From contig JACZJT010000041.1 of the NCBI GenBank assembly GCA_014860445.1, forward strand, positions 35,241 through 99,240: a DNA stretch of 64,000 bases. Direction: 5' to 3'. The notes under the pieces are model-generated. The model made no database searches. It saw nothing but the letters and a program-made list of their open reading frames with translations, and was not told the origin of the DNA. The position numbers were made by a program, and so were the translations under genes. This document shows, in pieces, positions 32,745-43,499 of this stretch. Within the stretch, counting starts at the first letter, position 1; each line of letters begins with the position of its first letter. This stretch comes from Burkholderiales bacterium. Lineage in GTDB: Bacteria > Pseudomonadota > Gammaproteobacteria > Burkholderiales > SG8-39.

Positions 32745-33923
32745 TTATCGAACAGACCTGCCTACGATGCGTTTTGCCTCCTGATGCCCTTTTTCCGCGG
32801 CCATCTGGTAGTAGCGAAAGGCCGCGTCGAGGTTGCGCGCCACGCCGCGCGCTTCTTCGTACATGAAGCCGACGTTGTACAAAGCCGTGGGCTCTCCCTG
32901 CTTGGCCGCCTTGCTATACCAGTCGAACGCCATCTGGTAGTCGCGTTCCACGCCCAGACCTTCATTGTAGAGATAGCCGATATTGTTCTGCGCTGTCGCG
33001 TTTCCCTGCGCGGCAGACTTCTGGTACCAAGCCAGTGCGCTGGCGTAGTCCTGCGCCACACCCATGCCCTGCTGGTAGAGCCAGCCTAGGAACAGCTGGC
33101 CCAGGGGGTCGCCGCCCGCAGCGGATGTTTCGTAGTGCCTGCGTGCCTCGTCCAGATCGCGCGTTACGCCTAGCCCTTGCTGGTACATTTGTCCGAGCAT
33201 GGCTTCGGCTTCGAGTTCGCCTTGCGCAGATGCTTTCTCGTACCAGCTCCTCGCCTCTGCGGGATCGCTCTGGACGCCCTGCCCCGTCTGATAGAGCCAG
33301 CCGATGGCGCGCAAGGCGGGCGCATAGCCTTTTTCGGCGGCGGCGCGGTAGAGTTCGAGCGCGCGTTGCGGATTGCGCGGGACGCCTGTCCCGCTGGCGT
33401 AGAGGTAGGCTAGGTTGTACTGCGCGGCGGGGAGTTCCTGGTCGGCAGCACGTTCGAACCATTCCTTTGCAAGCGTTGGACTCTTGCCGGACCCGTCGCC
33501 CTTTAGATAGAGCCAGCCAAGATTGTTGGCCGCTGGAGCAAATCCCGCTTCGGCCGCCTGGCGATACCACAGGCGCGCCTTGACGTAATCCTGCTCCACG
33601 CCCAGCGCCTCCTGATACATATGCCCGATCAGGTTCATCGCCTGGGCCTGCCCCTTGGCCGCGGCTTTTTGCAGCCAGTTGAGGGCAAGCGGGAAATTTC
33701 GCTGCACGACGAGGCCGTCGTAGTAGATCTTCCCGATCCGGACCTGCGCGTCGGGCTTGCCTGCGCGTGCGAGTTCGAGCAGTTTGAAGATTGCCGCCTT
33801 GTCGCCTTGATCAGCACGCTGAGCAAGGCCGCTCGTTTCCTCGTCTGACGCTGCCATTGCCGCTGTCTGGCAAACCACGAACAGCAGAGCCGATAGAAAC
33901 GGAAGCGTGGAACGAAGTTTCAT
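32745..33923 (-). CDS. Secreted Sel1-repeat (TPR-like) protein
   Basis: 392 residues: a signal peptide (FLSALLFVVCQTAAMA) followed by about nine to ten Sel1 repeats of 36 residues (pattern AQxxLGxLYxxGxGVxxDYxxAxxWYxKAAxxG) filling the whole mature protein. Such proteins act as periplasmic scaffolds for protein partners. It lies 5 bp after the MltD-type transglycosylase gene, so the two are probably co-transcribed and may act together on peptidoglycan. Confidence 0.9.
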   Translation of the reverse strand: MKLRSTLPFLSALLFVVCQTAAMAASDEETSGLAQRADQGDKAAIFKLLELARAGKPDAQVRIGKIYYDGLVVQRNFPLALNWLQKAAAKGQAQAMNLIGHMYQEALGVEQDYVKARLWYRQAAEAGFAPAANNLGWLYLKGDGSGKSPTLAKEWFERAADQELPAAQYNLAYLYASGTGVPRNPQRALELYRAAAEKGYAPALRAIGWLYQTGQGVQSDPAEARSWYEKASAQGELEAEAMLGQMYQQGLGVTRDLDEARRHYETSAAGGDPLGQLFLGWLYQQGMGVAQDYASALAWYQKSAAQGNATAQNNIGYLYNEGLGVERDYQMAFDWYSKAAKQGEPTALYNVGFMYEEARGVARNLDAAFRYYQMAAEKGHQEAKRIVGRSVR

Positions 33924-33928
33924 CGGAA

Positions 33929-35050
33929 TCAGCGAACGCCGGCGCCACCGGCAGAGGCGCCGGCATTCGGTGTCGAAGTCGTCTTGCTATTCCCGGGCTT
34001 GTTGCGCTTCGGCGGTTCTTTGTAGTTGTCCAGGTTGCTGATGAACGCGTCAATCTTTTCTACCGGAAGCAGGATGCGCGCGCGCGGCCCCTTGGAAACC
34101 AGGTTCAGATTGAACGACGGATTGAGCGCGAGAAACTCCTCCAGCGTTACGCCCGCCAACTTTGCGGCGACATCGACGTCTATATAGCGCTCACTGGCGA
34201 TGGCCGCAAAGTAAGGTTTGTTCGGCACCGGATCGATCCGGAAGTTGAAGGCGCGAGGATTGGCTACGATGTTCTTCAGCGCCTGCAGCTTGGGCAGGTA
34301 GTTGCGCGTTTCCTCCGGGAGGTCCAGCGCCTTGTAGTCGGTCGGCAGGCCTTTTGCTTTGTTGCGCGCGATCGCCTTTGCCACTGCGTTCTCACCGCTG
34401 TTATACGCGGCAAGCGCGAGTTGCCAATCGCCGAAGCGCTCGAACAGGGTTTGGAGGTAGGTGAGTGCGGCGGCGGTCGATGCGATGATATCGCGGCGCG
34501 CGTCGACTAGTAGGCTCTGCTTCAAATCATGTGCTTTGCCGGTGGAGGGGATGAATTGCCACAGGCCGGCGGCTTGCGCGGACGACAGCGCCATCGGGTT
34601 ATAGCCGCTTTCCACCATCGGAAGAAAGGCGAGTTCGGTCGGCAGTTTGCGTTTGTCCAACTCCTCGACCACGTGATAGATGTAGCGACGACCGCGTTCG
34701 AACATGGCCTGCATCAGTTCAGGGCGTTCCGAATACCATTTTTGCCAGTGCACCACCAGCGGACTTTCGAGCGCGGGCAGTGCGAAACCCGCGCGTACGC
34801 GGTCCCAGGCGTAGACAAAGGGCCCGGTGGAGGCGGTCGCTGGTGCCGGTTCGGAGGCGGTGCTGATCGGCGGCGGTGGCGGCGCGTATTCTTCGAGCAG
34901 GCGCGGCAACTGCGCGCCGGTTGCGGCAGGGTGGATGCGGAATGACGGTTGATCGGCGCGGTAGCTAATATCGAGTTCACTCGCGTCGGCGCAAGGCGTC
35001 GCCGCCAGGACAAGGCCGATGAGGAAAAACGCAGATGCGCCAGTATGCAT
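33929..35050 (-). CDS. mltD: Membrane-bound lytic murein transglycosylase, MltD type
   Basis: 373 residues with an N-terminal signal peptide (FFLIGLVLAATPCADA). The SLT domain (~130-290) carries the catalytic Glu in FLPMVESGYNP, then AAGLWQFIPSTGK, ALAAYNSGENAVAKAI and ETRNYLPKL, all family landmarks. A LysM-like tail follows (DVAAKLAGVTLEEFLALNPSFN) and a Lys/Pro/Ser-rich end. It cleaves glycan strands of peptidoglycan. The genes on both sides concern polysaccharide export and envelope scaffolding, so it may open the wall for export machinery. Shorter than E. coli MltD, which has more LysM repeats. Confidence 0.88.
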   Translation of the reverse strand: MHTGASAFFLIGLVLAATPCADASELDISYRADQPSFRIHPAATGAQLPRLLEEYAPPPPPISTASEPAPATASTGPFVYAWDRVRAGFALPALESPLVVHWQKWYSERPELMQAMFERGRRYIYHVVEELDKRKLPTELAFLPMVESGYNPMALSSAQAAGLWQFIPSTGKAHDLKQSLLVDARRDIIASTAAALTYLQTLFERFGDWQLALAAYNSGENAVAKAIARNKAKGLPTDYKALDLPEETRNYLPKLQALKNIVANPRAFNFRIDPVPNKPYFAAIASERYIDVDVAAKLAGVTLEEFLALNPSFNLNLVSKGPRARILLPVEKIDAFISNLDNYKEPPKRNKPGNSKTTSTPNAGASAGGAGVR

Positions 35051-35100
35051 TCTTATCGCCGGCTCCTAGCGCGTGCGCTGCGGGCGCGCCCGCGTCGGGG

Positions 35101-35727
35101 CTAAAAGAAACTTTCTCCGACGGTGACGGCGTCGCCGGGTTGCACCGGTGTATTGAGGTCGGCCTTGATCGGGGTATGGGTGGCGTCGCCGTCGCGCACG
35201 ATGGTTATTTTGCTCTGGGAGGCGCGTTCCTTGAATCCCCCCGCGATGGAGACGGCCTTGCGCACGGTCAGTCCCGGCTGATACGGGAAGCTGCCGTTGT
35301 TGGTGACCTGCCCGCTGATGAAGTACGGCCGATATTCGTCTATGGTCACGGCGACACGCGGGTTGACGAGATAGGTTCCGCGCAATCCGTCAGTGATGAT
35401 TTTTTCGAGTTCGCTGACGGTTTTTCCGCGCACCTGAAGTTCGCCCAGGACCGGGTAGGACACGGTGCCCGCGTCGGTGAGGCGCACTTTCTCGCGCTTC
35501 AGGTCTTCTTCCCCGTATACGGAAATGCTGATCACGTCACCGGTGGAAAGTCGATATCGGGAACGCGTGTCTGTTTCCTTGTCGGTCGCAGCGCCGGCGC
35601 CCGGGCCTGCCGCTGCCCATGCGCCCGCTGTCGCGCTCTCACCCGATGCCACCGGCGCCTGTGCGCAGGCCGCCGCGCCGAGCAGACAAAAGCAGAGGAG
35701 AAGAATGAACCGGCCTGGATTCGTCAT
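35101..35727 (-). CDS. Polysaccharide export protein (Wza/EpsE-like)
   Basis: 208 residues. N-terminal hydrophobic segment ending in AAAC, a possible lipoprotein site, though the lipobox is imperfect. The Poly_export domain (YRLSTGDVISISVYGEEDLKREKVRLTDAGTVSYPVLGEL) is followed by one SLBB-type domain (FISGQVTNNGSFPYQPGLTVRKAVSIAGGF). It lacks the large C-terminal part of Wza, as do EpsE-type proteins of exopolysaccharide loci. It lies between the outer-membrane barrel gene and mltD. It probably forms part of the outer-membrane exit for a capsule or exopolysaccharide. Confidence 0.88.
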   Translation of the reverse strand: MTNPGRFILLLCFCLLGAAACAQAPVASGESATAGAWAAAGPGAGAATDKETDTRSRYRLSTGDVISISVYGEEDLKREKVRLTDAGTVSYPVLGELQVRGKTVSELEKIITDGLRGTYLVNPRVAVTIDEYRPYFISGQVTNNGSFPYQPGLTVRKAVSIAGGFKERASQSKITIVRDGDATHTPIKADLNTPVQPGDAVTVGESFF

Positions 35728-35785
35728 GGAAACTTACGCTCCGTACGTGCGCGCTGGATTTGAATCCGACGGAATCTGGATTCTA

Positions 35786-37072
35786 TCAGAGCGTCGTATC
35801 AATGAAAAACATGAACACATTGTGCTGGTAATCGAAATTGCCATCGCTGGAGCTGCGCATGCTGTGTGAGTAGTCTGCACCCAGGTTCAGCCAGCGTCGC
35901 ATTTTGTAAGTCGCTTTTGCGCCATAGGTCTGGGTGTTGTCCGTACGTGCTGCGCCCTGATAATCGTCGGTCGCGTAGGAAGCCGAGCCCTCGGTCGTGA
36001 AACGGCCGTTCCACTCGTGCGTCCAGCGCACGCCGGTATTGGTCTTGTCGATGAAATTACCGACGCCGCCGCTGGTTTCGGCCGGTACCCGGCTCAGGCT
36101 CAGGTCGACATGCGAATAAGTGAGGGGACTCCAGCCTACCTTGCCGGTCCAGCTGATTGAACTGGAACCGGCGCGCACGGCGTCGTCAAAATCCTTCTTC
36201 ACGACGCCTATTCTGAATTCCGCATTGGTTTTCGCGGTCACCTCCCAGATGGCACCGCCGAGCAAGGTGTTTTCGATGCTGCCCAGCGTCGAGGCGGGCA
36301 GGGTGTAGTCGACAATGCTGTGCTTCCCCTGGATCAACAGCGTCGTCTTGGGACCGATGCGCCAGTTGAATGTGGCGCCCAGGTCGTTGACCACGCGGTC
36401 GCTGGCCGCCGTGGTCGCACGGTTGTTGAGGTATTCACGCCGCACCTGGCCGAGTTCGAAGTCGAGGCGACCGCGGGCGCCCTGCGAGCCATAGGAGAAG
36501 ACGCCCCGGCCGCTCGTCTGTCGGTAGTGATCGGGTGCGTTGGAAATCGGATTGTTGGTCGAGCCGCGCGGGTCGACGCCGTCGATGATATCGCCCGCCA
36601 GGCGGGCGCGCAGGCGTGTGCCCAGATCGAAATCGGCCGTGCCGTTCAGAGTGGTGTTCGTATAGTTGTCCGCCCTGTTGTTCTGATACTGGCCTATGGT
36701 CGTACTCAGGCGCAGGGAGAACTTGTTGGATCCCTTCGCGGTTTCCAGACTCAGTGCCGGGGTCAGCACCAGGATCTGGTCGGCGGTCCGGTTGTTGGGC
36801 GAGAGGTAAATGTTGTCGTCGTACCGGGTTTCCACTTTTATCGATGGGCGCGCGGTGACCAGCAGTCCCATCAATTTCAGACTGAGCCCGCCAGCTTGGG
36901 CTGCGCCCTCTTGGGCGGCCGCGGACGCCGACGGGGAATACGGCGCAGGCGCTGCGACTGGTCCGAGCGGGGCGTCCGGCCGCGGTTGCTGCGCGAGCGA
37001 GGCCGAACTCAGCGCCGCCATGCCGGCCAGGGCGAACATCGGAATCGGTCCTCTAGCTTTGAGACTGCGCAT
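35786..37072 (-). CDS. Outer-membrane beta-barrel protein, EpsL-like
   Basis: About 428 residues from the ATG at 37070-37072, which places a signal peptide (MFALAGMAALSSASLAQ) close to the N-terminus; the open frame could begin 23 codons earlier. The mature protein begins with an Ala/Pro-rich linker, then long alternating strands with aromatic girdles (IKVETRYDDNIYLSPNNR, KFSLRLSTTIGQYQN, FTTEGSASYATDDYQG) and ends in a strand with terminal Leu (HNVFMFFIDTTL). The pattern fits outer-membrane barrels of exopolysaccharide clusters (EpsL). Placed between the WecA-like and Wza-like genes, it is likely an export partner. Confidence 0.8.
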   Translation of the reverse strand: MRSLKARGPIPMFALAGMAALSSASLAQQPRPDAPLGPVAAPAPYSPSASAAAQEGAAQAGGLSLKLMGLLVTARPSIKVETRYDDNIYLSPNNRTADQILVLTPALSLETAKGSNKFSLRLSTTIGQYQNNRADNYTNTTLNGTADFDLGTRLRARLAGDIIDGVDPRGSTNNPISNAPDHYRQTSGRGVFSYGSQGARGRLDFELGQVRREYLNNRATTAASDRVVNDLGATFNWRIGPKTTLLIQGKHSIVDYTLPASTLGSIENTLLGGAIWEVTAKTNAEFRIGVVKKDFDDAVRAGSSSISWTGKVGWSPLTYSHVDLSLSRVPAETSGGVGNFIDKTNTGVRWTHEWNGRFTTEGSASYATDDYQGAARTDNTQTYGAKATYKMRRWLNLGADYSHSMRSSSDGNFDYQHNVFMFFIDTTL

Positions 37073-37183
37073 TGCGCCGTGATTCCCTCGATCTGGTATT
37101 TGCGGCCCAAGGATTGCAGACGCGGATCGCAGATGTCGCAAACGATTTTAGCCTACGCGATATTCCGGCAAGCTCCGTAATTG

Positions 37184-38257
37184 TCATATTTTGTGTAAGC
37201 GGGTCGGCGTCTGGTCCGCCGCCACGCGCTTGAGTCCCCATTGCACCAGGACGATGTAGAGCACGAATACCGCCATGGCCGTGTAGAACATGTGGTGCTC
37301 CCGCACGCCCAGTGCCCAGCCTGCAGCGCCCGCAGCCGCTAGCACGAACGCTACGGCGTGGATGAGGGCCACTGCGCCGCCCACGGACATGCCCAGATCG
37401 ATCAGGATATGGTGCACATGGGTGCGATCCGCGCGAAATGGATTGTTTCCCCTGATCAGGCGCCGGCTCATGCAGACGATGGTGTCGCTGATGGGGATGG
37501 CGACCAGCCAGATCGCGGTGACCGGCGGAAACAATTGCGTATGCGGCTGCGCCGCTTCGATCGTCAGCCAGGCGAGCGCGAATCCCAGTGAGAGGCTGCC
37601 GGCATCGCCCAGAAAAATCGCCGCGCGGCCGCGCCATGGTGAGCGCATGTTGAACACCAGGAAAGCCGCGATACATCCCAGTAGGGCCACCGCCAGCGTG
37701 AGCGTACTCGCGTGCGCCGAGGCCGCGCCCATGACCGAAATCCAGAACACCGAGATGAACGCCAGACCGGCGCCCAAGCCGTCGGCGCCGTCGCAGAGGT
37801 TGATCGCATTCACCACCCCGATCATCGCAAACACCGTGAGCGGAACGGCGAAGCGGCCCAGCAGCAGCGGCTGGGCAGTGACCAGATCGCCGAGCGAAAG
37901 CAGTATCAGTCCGCCCCAGTAGATCATCAGCAGTGCGGCCGCGATTTGCACCGCGAATTTGATTGCGGGCTGCAGGTCAAACAAATCATCCAAGGTGCCC
38001 GTTAGCGCGATCAGGAACAGGCCCGCCCAGAATGCCGGGTGTACCTGGGTGGCGAACTGCGCCAGCAGGGCCGTCGACGCCAGTCCAAGCGCGATCGCCA
38101 GCCCTCCCACGGTCGGCGTATTGCCGGCGTGCTCTTTGCGCCCGGCAGCGGGAGAATCGACCAGGCCGTAGCGCCCTGCCAGAGGGGTCAGAAAGCGGAT
38201 CAGGCCCAGTGTCAGGCCGAAGCCCAGGACCGCGGCGAGCAGTGCCGAAGTATTCAT
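37184..38257 (-). CDS. WecA/MraY-family polyprenyl-phosphate sugar-1-phosphate transferase
   Basis: 357 residues, about ten to eleven membrane helices. Family motifs are present: GTLDDLFDLQ, NAINLCDGADGLGAG, FLGDAGSLSLGFALAW and the cytosolic RTHVHHILIDLG loop. It would transfer a HexNAc-1-phosphate from UDP-sugar to undecaprenyl phosphate, the first step of a surface glycan. MraY is less likely, given the lack of a dcw cluster. The ATG overlaps the stop of plsY (ATGA, 38254-38257). The genes that follow encode export components, so it may start the polysaccharide they export. Confidence 0.9.
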   Translation of the reverse strand: MNTSALLAAVLGFGLTLGLIRFLTPLAGRYGLVDSPAAGRKEHAGNTPTVGGLAIALGLASTALLAQFATQVHPAFWAGLFLIALTGTLDDLFDLQPAIKFAVQIAAALLMIYWGGLILLSLGDLVTAQPLLLGRFAVPLTVFAMIGVVNAINLCDGADGLGAGLAFISVFWISVMGAASAHASTLTLAVALLGCIAAFLVFNMRSPWRGRAAIFLGDAGSLSLGFALAWLTIEAAQPHTQLFPPVTAIWLVAIPISDTIVCMSRRLIRGNNPFRADRTHVHHILIDLGMSVGGAVALIHAVAFVLAAAGAAGWALGVREHHMFYTAMAVFVLYIVLVQWGLKRVAADQTPTRLHKI

Positions 38258-38871
38258 GCCGAATCCGGCTTCTTCGCCCCGATGCGGCTCTCCGTACCCG
38301 CGAGCAGGCGTCCGATGTTTTCTTTGTGCCGGTAGATCAGCAGTGCTGCAAGCACCAGAACGGCCGGAAGCAAGGGGCTCATTGCGCCGAACAGCCAGGC
38401 GGTGCAGGCGGAAGCGGACACTGCGGCAATAATCGAAGCGAGCGAGACCATGCGAAACAGCAACACGACCACGAACCAGCTGGCGAGTGTCGCAAGACCG
38501 AGTCTGAGGTCGATCGCGCAGAGGATACCCAGTGCGGTCGCCACGCCCTTCCCACCCTTGAATCCGAAAAAAACCGGATAGATATGACCGAGAAACACCG
38601 CCAGCGCGACCAGGGCGATGCCGGCGGTTTCCACGCCGTAGTCCGCGGAAAAGTGCCGGGCCAAAAGTACCGCCAGCGCTCCCTTGCCGGTGTCGCCCGC
38701 GAGCGTCAGCGCGGCGGCCAGCTTTTTGCCCGTGCGCAGCACGTTCGTTGCGCCCGGATTGCCCGAGCCGTAGCTGTGCGGGTCGGGCAGCTTGAACAAA
38801 CGGCTCACGATCACGGCAAAAGAAAGCGAGCCGATGAGGTAGGCAGCAATTGCGAAGACGATGGTCGCCAT
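38254..38871 (-). CDS. plsY: Glycerol-3-phosphate acyltransferase (acyl-phosphate dependent)
   Basis: 205 residues with five or more membrane helices. Conserved motifs: GSGNPGATNVLRTGKK, GFKGGKGVATALG and the C-terminal IYRHKENIGRLLAGTE. It acylates glycerol-3-phosphate using acyl-phosphate, the first step of phospholipid synthesis. It is divergent from folB (78 bp apart), as in many betaproteobacteria. Confidence 0.96.
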   Translation of the reverse strand: MATIVFAIAAYLIGSLSFAVIVSRLFKLPDPHSYGSGNPGATNVLRTGKKLAAALTLAGDTGKGALAVLLARHFSADYGVETAGIALVALAVFLGHIYPVFFGFKGGKGVATALGILCAIDLRLGLATLASWFVVVLLFRMVSLASIIAAVSASACTAWLFGAMSPLLPAVLVLAALLIYRHKENIGRLLAGTESRIGAKKPDSA

Positions 38872-38949
38872 ATGTGGGTCTGCTAGAATGTGCTGCCCAT
38901 TTTACGCGGGAACCGAATCCCGCCCTAGCCCCAGGCTGATTCTCCCGAC

Positions 38950-39303
38950 ATGGATTTCATTTTTCTGCGCGAAATAAGGCTGGACGCGCGCATCGGCGTT
39001 TACAAGCGTGAGCGCACCATCACCCAGACGGTGGAACTGGATCTGGAAATCGCGCTGCCCGATGACCGCGTGTTCAAAAGCGGAAAGGTCGCCGATACCA
39101 TCGATTACGCAGTGGTGATCGAACGTATCCGCGTGGTCCTGGTCGAGCAGCACTACGGCCTGGTTGAGAATCTGGCCGAACATGTGGCGCAGATCCTGCT
39201 CGAGGAGTTTCATGCGCCGTGGGTGCGCGTCAGCATCGCCAAACTCGGCGCCCAGCGCAGGGCGCGTCGCGTAGGCGTGGTCATTGAGCGGGGGAAGAAG
39301 TAG
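38950..39303 (+). CDS. folB: Dihydroneopterin aldolase
   Basis: 117 residues, normal for FolB of the folate pathway. The N-terminal MDFIFLREIRLDARIGVYKRER and the active-site region VADTIDYAVVIERI...HYGLVENLAEHVAQILLEEF are typical, with the catalytic Tyr and Lys in place. Divergent from plsY; convergent with ybaK across two hairpins. Confidence 0.93.
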   Translation: MDFIFLREIRLDARIGVYKRERTITQTVELDLEIALPDDRVFKSGKVADTIDYAVVIERIRVVLVEQHYGLVENLAEHVAQILLEEFHAPWVRVSIAKLGAQRRARRVGVVIERGKK

Positions 39304-39328
39304 GCGCAGGTTAGGTGTTCATTTCAAA

Positions 39329-39350
39329 ATGAGGGGATACCTCCCCTCAT
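39329..39350. terminator. Hairpin between folB and ybaK (first of two)
   Basis: ATGAGGGGA-TACC-TCCCCTCAT, a perfect 9-bp stem with 4-base loop, 26 bases after the folB stop. The T-run after it is poor, so this is a possible bidirectional or factor-assisted terminator for the convergent pair. Confidence 0.5.
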
Positions 39351-39367
39351 AATCCCCTAAATTGGCC

Positions 39368-39389
39368 GTTGCAAAATTCATTTTGCAAC
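39368..39389. terminator. Hairpin between folB and ybaK (second of two)
   Basis: GTTGCAAAAT-TC-ATTTTGCAAC, a perfect 10-bp inverted repeat 6 bases beyond the ybaK stop on the minus strand. The AT-rich stem supplies its own A/T runs on both sides. It probably ends ybaK transcription. Confidence 0.5.
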
Positions 39390-39394
39390 GGGTT

Positions 39395-39883
39395 CTAAGT
39401 TGCTGCCACCTCGACGCTCTTTGCGGCGAGCAGACGCAGGAGTTCCCCGGGGGGGATGGCGACCAGGTAACCGCGCCGGCCGCCGTTGATGTAGATCCGT
39501 TCGAGGTCCAGAACACTCTTCTCGACGTAGACCGGCAGACGCTTCCTGGTGCCGAACGGAGAGGTGCCGCCCACCAGATAACCCGAATGGCGGTTGGCGG
39601 CTTCCGGCGTACAGGGCTCAACCTTTTTCACGCCGATCTGCCGCGCCAGGTTCTTGGTCGACACCTTGCGGTCGCCGTGCATCAGCACGATGAACGGCCG
39701 TTTTGCCTCGTCTTCCATCACCAGTGTCTTCACCACAGCGTGTTCGGCGACGCCCAGTTCGCGAGCCGATACCGCGGTGCCGCCGTGTTCCTCATAGGTG
39801 TAAACGTGCTCCGTGTAGTTCACCCCGTGCTTCTTGAGGAATGCTGTCGCAGGTGTTTCGGATACGTGTTCTTTCTTGCTCAT
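39395..39883 (-). CDS. ybaK: Cys-tRNA(Pro) deacylase, YbaK/EbsC family
   Basis: 162 residues. The YbaK fold is shown by TPATAFLKKHGVNYTEHVY, the conserved Lys in VVKTLVM, DRKVSTKNLARQIG, and the GYLVGGTSPFGTRKRLPVYVE loop. It removes Cys wrongly charged on tRNA-Pro. Single gene, 31 bp after xerD on the same strand. Confidence 0.92.
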   Translation of the reverse strand: MSKKEHVSETPATAFLKKHGVNYTEHVYTYEEHGGTAVSARELGVAEHAVVKTLVMEDEAKRPFIVLMHGDRKVSTKNLARQIGVKKVEPCTPEAANRHSGYLVGGTSPFGTRKRLPVYVEKSVLDLERIYINGGRRGYLVAIPPGELLRLLAAKSVEVAAT

Positions 39884-39914
39884 TGCTGTTACGTGCAGGA
39901 CGCTGGTCGCCGAT

Positions 39915-40817
39915 CTAGCCGCGGGGGTGGTGTTTCGCGTGCAGCGATTTCAGGCGTTCGCGCGCGACGTGCGTATAGATCTGGGTCGTCGAGATGTCCG
40001 CGTGGCCGAGCAGCATCTGCACCACGCGCAAATCGGCGCCGTGGTTGAGCAGATGCGTGGCAAATGCATGTCGCAGCGTGTGCGGCGACAGGGGCTTGCC
40101 CGGCACGGATGCGCGCGCGTGTTTTTTAATCAGATACCAGAAGGCCTGGCGCGTCATCGGCGTGCCGCGCGTGGTGACGAAGGCCGCGTCGGACTGCGTG
40201 CGCGCGAGCAGTCGCGGCCGCGCTTCTTTCAGGTAGCGCGTGAGCCAGGCCGACGCTTCCTCCCCCATCGGCACCATGCGCTCCTTGTTGCCCTTGCCGA
40301 AAACGCGCACCACGCCCATGTCCTGGTTGATTTCCACCAGCTTCAGCGCCACCAGTTCGGACACGCGCAGCCCCGTGGCGTAGAGCATTTCCAGCATGGC
40401 ACGGTCGCGCATGCCCAGGGCGGACTCCACGACCGGCGCCGCGAGCAGAGCTTCCACGTCCGTCTCGGTCAGGGATTTTGGAAAGCGCTGCGGTTTTTTC
40501 GGCGTATCGAGCTTGAGCGTCGGATCGGCGCCGAGGCGGTTTTCGCGCAGAGCGAACTGGAAAAAGCGCTTGAGGCTGGAATGCAGCCGCGCCTGCGAGC
40601 TCGCCCGCAGCCTCGCCTGGGTATAGCGGAACGCGAAATACGCCGACAAGTCTTCTTCGCGCGTATCGAGCAGCCCGCGGCTGCGTTCGCGCGCCAGCCA
40701 GTCGCCGTACAGGCTCAGGTCGCGCCTGTAGGCTTCCAGCGTATTTTTCGACAGGCCGTCCTCCAGCCACAGATGGTCGCAGAACTCGTCCAGAAGTACG
40801 CTGTCGTTTTCAGTCAT
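39915..40817 (-). CDS. xerD: Tyrosine recombinase XerD
   Basis: About 300 residues from the ATG at 40815-40817 (MTENDSVLLDEFCDHLWLE); an upstream start would overlap ogt by 32 bases and is less likely. N-terminal core-binding domain (~1-100), then the catalytic domain with the Arg in ATGLRVSELV, Lys in GKGNKERMVPM, HTLRHAFATHLLNHG, GHADISTTQIYTHV and the Tyr nucleophile. It resolves chromosome dimers at dif with XerC. A chromosomal housekeeping recombinase, with no sign of an integrated element next to it. It lies 4 bp after ogt. Confidence 0.94.
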   Translation of the reverse strand: MTENDSVLLDEFCDHLWLEDGLSKNTLEAYRRDLSLYGDWLARERSRGLLDTREEDLSAYFAFRYTQARLRASSQARLHSSLKRFFQFALRENRLGADPTLKLDTPKKPQRFPKSLTETDVEALLAAPVVESALGMRDRAMLEMLYATGLRVSELVALKLVEINQDMGVVRVFGKGNKERMVPMGEEASAWLTRYLKEARPRLLARTQSDAAFVTTRGTPMTRQAFWYLIKKHARASVPGKPLSPHTLRHAFATHLLNHGADLRVVQMLLGHADISTTQIYTHVARERLKSLHAKHHPRG

Positions 40818-40821
40818 GGCG

Positions 40822-41319
40822 CTAGACGAGTTTGAATTCCTCGGGCTTCTCATGCGCGAGCAGCCGGCGCTTGATTTCGATCAGGTAGCCCCCGCTGTTG
40901 TGCGCGAAACCCCCGATGCCGCTGGCCGCGACCACGCGGTGGCAGGGGATCACCAGCGGAAAATAATTGGTGCCGCATGCCTGGCCCACAGCGCGCGGCG
41001 CGCTGCCCAGAAGGCGTGCGAGATCGCCGTAGCTGCGCGTCTGACCTGAGCGGATAGCCGCAATTTGGTCCCACACGCGACGTTGAAACGCTGTGCCAAG
41101 ACGCGTGAGCGGCAGCTTGAACACGTATTCGGGATCGGCGGCGTATTTCTCGATTTGCCTGCAGGCACGCTCGGCGAGCGCGTCCGTGGGTGCCTGGGTT
41201 CCGGCGCTGCGTGGCAGGAACACGATTTCCGCCAGCGCGGCGCCTTCGGTGCGCACGCCCACCAGCGCAAACGACGTCTCGAGTTTGGCTTGATAACGGG
41301 GCTGGGCAGCGATAGCCAT
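40822..41319 (-). CDS. ogt: Methylated-DNA-protein-cysteine methyltransferase
   Basis: 165 residues. The C-terminal domain has the suicide cysteine in VIPCHRVVAASG, the helix-turn-helix region GQTRSYGDLARLLGSAPRAVGQACGTN, and the Asn hinge. The N-terminal domain is short and without the Ada zinc site. It repairs O6-alkylguanine. It probably forms a two-gene unit with xerD. Confidence 0.94.
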   Translation of the reverse strand: MAIAAQPRYQAKLETSFALVGVRTEGAALAEIVFLPRSAGTQAPTDALAERACRQIEKYAADPEYVFKLPLTRLGTAFQRRVWDQIAAIRSGQTRSYGDLARLLGSAPRAVGQACGTNYFPLVIPCHRVVAASGIGGFAHNSGGYLIEIKRRLLAHEKPEEFKLV

Positions 41320-41594
41320 AGGTAACTAGATGTTTATAAATTGATAATTCCAGCGACGCCGGTACCGCGTGCGTTGCGGGATTATACAAGTAAGACGGAA
41401 AGGCGGGCTTGCGCAGGGGAAACATGCTAACATCTTGAATTTTCTGGCCTTCCAAAGTCGCCCTCGGGGCAGCTCTGGTCCAGGTATTTCAACCTAGGTT
41501 AGAGCAAGCTCAGGCTGGGGCAAGCGCTAGTTTGCCGCTATTTGCTTTATGCCTGCTCGCGACACGACCTGCGATTCTCATTAGACTGTTTCCT

Positions 41595-43451
<1,857 letters not shown>

Positions 43452-43499
43452 AAAACGTCGTTGCTGGAGCGGGTTCGCTCCGGCGATAGGGGGATTTCC

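Noticed and set aside
39915..40817. Tyrosine recombinase as the mark of an integrated mobile element
   Set aside because: All features are those of housekeeping XerD, and the flanking genes are core genes; no attachment-site repeat was seen.
43466..43481. Hairpin GGAGCG-GGTT-CGCTCC between typA and the flavoprotein gene as a terminator
   Set aside because: Six-base stem without a T-run on either strand; too weak to list.
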